NCBI RefSeq assembly: GCF_036016955.1
Contig: NZ_JAYWXI010000010.1
Location: 54,775-118,774, forward strand
Reading direction: 5' to 3'
Length of the DNA stretch: 64,000 bases
From: JAYWXI01 sp036016955
Lineage (GTDB): Bacteria > Bacteroidota > Bacteroidia > Flavobacteriales > Weeksellaceae
The position numbers and the translations under genes were made by a program. Shown here piece after piece: positions 60,969 through 64,000 of the stretch. Each line of letters begins with the position of its first letter. Within the stretch, counting starts at the first letter, position 1. The notes under the pieces were generated by a model. The model searched no databases and was not told the DNA's origin. It saw only the letters and a program-made list of their open reading frames with translations.

Positions 60969-61454
60969 ATGAAAGCAACAATAAAAATAATTATGGCAGT
61001 CATTGTAATGTTTTGTATATCTTGTTCAACAATGAAATACAATATTCAGAAGAATAATAAGCAGATAGATAAGATAATATCTTCTCTTTTAGAGAAGAAT
61101 GGAAATGTTTTTTATCTAACTTCTACTTATGCAACTTTCTCAACGGTATGGACATACCACAAAGGTAGGCTTGAGATTTATAAATTAGTAAATGGGAAAA
61201 TAATCCTTCAACAAGAATATTTCACAACAAGTATTGATAACATTAACCAAATATCAAAAGAAGAGTTATTTGAATTAGACCAGTGTATAGAGTTAGATGG
61301 AGACGGCTTTGGCTATAGGATAAAAAAAGGTTCGGGAATAGAGCAACAGGATTTACCGATAGGCATAGAATGTTTTATCAAACTAAAATACAAATCAGAA
61401 TTTTTAAACAAAGTTATAAAGGATATAAACACTTATAAGATGTGGGATGTTTGA
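60969..61454 (+). CDS. Lipoprotein, candidate immunity protein for the JAMM tip
   Basis: 161 residues from MKATIKIIMAVIV. Lipobox ISCST (Cys about 18), then a soluble, AT-rich domain of mixed strands and helices without a known family. It starts 13 bp after the tip. The frame is open upstream to 60924, overlapping the tip, but the lipoprotein signal sets the start at 60969. Periplasmic display would neutralise a toxin arriving in the periplasm. Confidence 0.65.
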   Translation: MKATIKIIMAVIVMFCISCSTMKYNIQKNNKQIDKIISSLLEKNGNVFYLTSTYATFSTVWTYHKGRLEIYKLVNGKIILQQEYFTTSIDNINQISKEELFELDQCIELDGDGFGYRIKKGSGIEQQDLPIGIECFIKLKYKSEFLNKVIKDINTYKMWDV

Positions 61455-61524
61455 TATAAGTAATATTGGATTGACCAAAAGCATAGGCGTAAACTGCATG
61501 GGCTTTGTTGGGTCGTATATCAAA

Positions 61525-61717
61525 GTTAGTGATGCTAAAATAAACTAAAAAATGCACTGTCAAACTGTCATAAAAAGGAGAAATGCATTTTGGGGTTTCG
61601 TCGGAGCTACGACGGAGACACGACGGAGCGATGACGGAGCGGTACGCAATAAAAAAAGACTGTCAAAATGGCAAAAACACCCGCACGCTTTAAGTATCTT
61701 AAAAGATACCACCACGC
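61525..61717 (+). repeat. Type B cassette leader, copy 1
   Basis: 193 bp aligned without gaps to 63808-64000, with about ten substitutions by eye. It contains three 11-bp units of ACGACGGAG type in tandem (about 61612-61644), GC-rich and unlike the AT-rich surroundings, and a CGTCG/CGACG stem. It joins RHS coding sequence at the His-Pro-His-Ala motif. The stretch 61455-61524 holds no gene. Confidence 0.85.
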
Positions 61718-63420
61718 CTAAACCTCGCACTTACGAGTACGATGGCAATGGTAATCCGATAAGCTACGAGGGCTTTAAGGATTTTAGAGTGATGGTATGG
61801 GACGAGGAGAACCGTTTGCAGGGATTAAATGATAACGGTAAGTTGCATTTATATACTTACGACCATACGGGCGAAAGAGCCGTAAAAAGTAGTGCGGAAA
61901 GTCAGAAGACCGTTATCAATGGGGTGAGTTCTGCGGTTATCGTTCACGCGGAGAATTACACGGCTTATGTTAATCCATACTTTGTCGTAAACAAAGGAAA
62001 ATTCACAAAACACTATTTTGAGGGAACTTCGAGAATAGTAAGCAAACTGGGAGAAGGTACTTTTCATCAGCCAAGTGGACTAATGGCAGGTGGGATAGAT
62101 TATATCAAGCAGTCGGCTAAGGTACAAGAGGCGATTGATAGTTACATTAGAGGTCTGAATGTACCACCGGGACCACCAACCCAGCACGGTATATACGGCA
62201 CACCTGACTTTACAGGCGTAGAATATCCATCTATTGACTGGAGCGATATATCCCAAGACCAAGAGCCACCTGAAGGGTGGCCAAGACCACCGAAGTTTAA
62301 CGAACCGGGAGATGTACCGGGTCCTCCAGTGCAATACGGTGACCCAGTGAAACCCGAAACGGTAGAGGGCGGATTTGGATTTAAGGATAATGGCGTGGAG
62401 GAAAAGAATTTATACTACTATCACCCTGACCACCTCGGCAGTAGCAGTTATATTACAGATGCTAATGGCGATGTAAACCAACATACGGAATATATGGCGT
62501 TTGGAGAAGTGTTATTTGACGAGCATAAAGTGAGTAGAAGAATGCCGTATTTGTTTAATGGTAAGGAGTTGGATAGCGAGACAGGATTGTATTATTACGG
62601 GGCGAGATATTACGACCCGAGAGTAAGTTTGTGGCTGAATGTAGACCCACACGCAGAACGTTACCCAAGTTGGTCTCCATACAATTATGTAATGAATAAC
62701 CCAATAAACGCAGTAGATCCTGACGGAAGAGATGTAATTCTATTAGTCTGGGCTATTGGTAATGGAGGTTATGGACACGCAGCTGTTGCTGTATCTAATT
62801 ACAAAAAAGAATACTATAAAGTAAAAGTAAATGGCAAGACTATAACTAAATCAAGAATGGTAGCAGATGGTACGTACACTTATTATGATTTATGGCCAGG
62901 GGTTGATAATAATGGAGATGGAGTATCAGATGGCATTGGTTCTGCCGGGCCAAAAGATGCTTTTACCGGGCCAATAGCTCATTATCAAGTTTTTAAAAAT
63001 TTAACAGAGAATGATTTAATAAATGGAGACCCGAGTGGAGCGGAAGGAAAAGTTGCGGATGGTGTTATAAAACTTTATTCAGGTTATCAAGAAGATATGG
63101 AAGCTATAGCTGATATTAAAAGTCATATGAAATCAAATAAACAATATACATCAGTTACAAATAATTGTTCTGACTTGGCTTGTGCAGGTGTTGCTGAAGC
63201 TTTAGACAGGTATAAGTGGTGGATTGAGGATAATGGAGCGAATGAGTCATCTTATGGGATAAATTATACCACACCAAATGCTCTTTATAAATATGTAAGA
63301 GATAGAATTAATGGTAATCCAAAGGAAGGTAAGGAGTTAAGAAACCCTGGCTCTGTTATATATACTAAATTTAAAGAGGCTGTAATCGACCCAGCTAAAG
63401 AACAACAAAAAGGGAATTAA
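61552..63420 (+). CDS. Silent/orphan RHS tail, cassette 3: NlpC/P60-like (permuted) tip
   Basis: 622 codons from ATG 61552, though the first 43 are leader sequence (MHCQTVIKRR...) and may not be translated. From HPHALS onward the core (about 330 residues) is nearly identical in protein to the expressed RHS. After DPDGRD comes a tip of about 230 residues with NGGYGHAAVAVSNY and, later, NNCSDLACAGVAEAL. This His-then-Cys order fits a circularly permuted papain/NlpC-P60 (LRAT-like) fold, so amidase, peptidase or acyltransferase activity is plausible. No strong promoter precedes it. A lipoprotein gene follows after one base. Confidence 0.75.
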   Translation: MHCQTVIKRRNAFWGFVGATTETRRSDDGAVRNKKRLSKWQKHPHALSILKDTTTPKPRTYEYDGNGNPISYEGFKDFRVMVWDEENRLQGLNDNGKLHLYTYDHTGERAVKSSAESQKTVINGVSSAVIVHAENYTAYVNPYFVVNKGKFTKHYFEGTSRIVSKLGEGTFHQPSGLMAGGIDYIKQSAKVQEAIDSYIRGLNVPPGPPTQHGIYGTPDFTGVEYPSIDWSDISQDQEPPEGWPRPPKFNEPGDVPGPPVQYGDPVKPETVEGGFGFKDNGVEEKNLYYYHPDHLGSSSYITDANGDVNQHTEYMAFGEVLFDEHKVSRRMPYLFNGKELDSETGLYYYGARYYDPRVSLWLNVDPHAERYPSWSPYNYVMNNPINAVDPDGRDVILLVWAIGNGGYGHAAVAVSNYKKEYYKVKVNGKTITKSRMVADGTYTYYDLWPGVDNNGDGVSDGIGSAGPKDAFTGPIAHYQVFKNLTENDLINGDPSGAEGKVADGVIKLYSGYQEDMEAIADIKSHMKSNKQYTSVTNNCSDLACAGVAEALDRYKWWIEDNGANESSYGINYTTPNALYKYVRDRINGNPKEGKELRNPGSVIYTKFKEAVIDPAKEQQKGN

Positions 63421-63421
63421 T

Positions 63422-63790
63422 ATGAGAATGAATTTTTTATTACTTGGCGTGTCAATAATGATTCTTTTGCTTAGTTGTGCGAATAAAAATAATGATGGAA
63501 AATCTTATAAAATAGAACAATCTTCAGTTATTAACATTGAGTTGAGTAAAGTAGATTTTATAGGCGTTAGCAAAGGAGGTAACGAATATGAGATTAGAGA
63601 TAGAGAAAAGCTGAAAACCACTTTGTCAGCTTTGAATAAATCACATATTAAGTATATTAAATTTGGCTCAAAAAATACTTTTAAAATATATGATACCAAT
63701 AAAGATGTATTAGTTGAAGGATTCTTTAAAGATGATATATTTAAAATAAAAGGTGTGGTATACCAAGCTAATCAAACTTTGTTTGAATAA
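63422..63790 (+). CDS. Lipoprotein, candidate immunity protein for cassette 3
   Basis: 122 residues: lipoprotein signal peptide with LLLLSC (Cys19), then a small Lys-rich soluble domain. It begins one base after the toxin-tail stop. No named family is recognised. A periplasmic lipoprotein fits protection against a cell-wall or periplasm-acting tip. Confidence 0.65.
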   Translation: MRMNFLLLGVSIMILLLSCANKNNDGKSYKIEQSSVINIELSKVDFIGVSKGGNEYEIRDREKLKTTLSALNKSHIKYIKFGSKNTFKIYDTNKDVLVEGFFKDDIFKIKGVVYQANQTLFE

Positions 63791-63807
63791 GGTCGTGTTG
63801 TATCAGA

Positions 63808-64000
63808 GTTAGTGATGCTAAAATAAACTAAAAAATGTACTGTCAAACTGTCATAAAAACGAAAAGTGCGTTTCGGGGTTTCGTCGGACCTACGACGGAG
63901 ACACGACGGAGCGATGACGGAGCGGTACGCAATAAAAAAAGGCTGCCAAAATGGCAAAAACACCCACACGCTTTAAGTATCTTAAAAGATACCACCACGC
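63808..64000 (+). repeat. Type B cassette leader, copy 2 (runs off the window)
   Basis: Same 193 bp as 61525-61717 with about ten substitutions and no indels. It shows that another RHS tail cassette begins at the window edge. Confidence 0.85.
63835..64000 (+). CDS. Silent RHS tail, cassette 4 (partial, truncated by window end)
   Basis: Frame open from ATG 63835 to the end, parallel to cassette 3: leader-encoded MYCQTVIKTK... followed by HPHALSILKDTTT of the RHS core. Its tip lies beyond the window. Conservation of frame through the leader in both copies is notable. Confidence 0.55.
   Translation, partial: MYCQTVIKTKSAFRGFVGPTTETRRSDDGAVRNKKRLPKWQKHPHALSILKDTTT

Noticed and set aside
1..64000. 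tRNA, rRNA, transposase or insertion-sequence genes
   Set aside because: Looked for on both strands by eye in gene-free stretches; none could be supported. A tRNA-scan program would be needed to exclude tRNAs fully.

Overview
The window reads as a chromosomal segment from a bacterium of the phylum Bacteroidetes, class Flavobacteriia, most likely near the Chryseobacterium/Weeksellaceae group. Four signs support this. The -7 promoter consensus TAnnTTTG sits at typical distance before many genes. Several proteins carry type IX secretion (T9SS) C-terminal sorting domains. The ATP synthase operon lacks atpD and atpC. TonB-dependent receptor/lipoprotein pairs are present. I cannot name the species. 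I saw no rRNA, tRNA, transposase or CRISPR array. A run of 96 Ns at 60033-60128 marks an assembly gap.

The first 41 kb is mostly housekeeping. It holds Xaa-Pro aminopeptidase and ffh (minus strand), then atpBEFHAG behind a small membrane protein, a CNNM/CBS transporter-like protein, clpS and lysS. An accessory pocket follows at 12.6-15.8 kb, with an AT-rich secreted protein, an unknown small protein, a 21-bp degenerate tandem repeat on both sides of an AlkA-type glycosylase, and decayed coding remnants. Next come a probable metal-uptake operon (small secreted protein, TonB receptor, lipoprotein), rpmI-rplT, ndh-trmD, a T9SS-secreted alpha-amylase, an EEP nuclease, an Lrp regulator, deoC, hemB, alaS, a NYN-domain protein, ung, a lipoprotein, a DUF456 protein, an MscS channel, pdxJ, an alpha/beta hydrolase, and a TonB receptor plus beta-propeller phytase. 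That last operon is preceded by 11-bp-spaced repeats resembling a phosphate-starvation box.

From 40.9 kb to the end lies the unusual part. One tightly packed operon encodes two outer-membrane beta-barrel proteins, a T9SS-sorted surface protein and a 3,036-residue Sec-exported RHS/Tc-toxin-like giant, with a candidate immunity gene overlapping its 3' end. Downstream is an array of promoter-poor, 5'-truncated RHS tails, each with a different toxin-like tip and most followed by a small membrane or lipoprotein immunity candidate. Two cassette designs are visible. Type A cassettes begin exactly at the codon of a conserved Leu-Trp-Leu-Asn motif and have an in-frame stop directly in front. Type B cassettes begin about 330 residues earlier, at a His-Pro-His-Ala motif.

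A 5-6 kb integrative-element-like block sits between the expressed toxin and the array. It carries an XRE repressor, a CHC2/TOPRIM/ATPase replication protein and two tandem tyrosine recombinases, one lacking a catalytic arginine. An identical 113-bp stretch of the RHS core lies on each side of it. The silent type B cassette keeps the protein sequence of the expressed core almost unchanged despite many synonymous differences. I read the region as a cassette-exchange system that replaces the toxin tip and its immunity gene.
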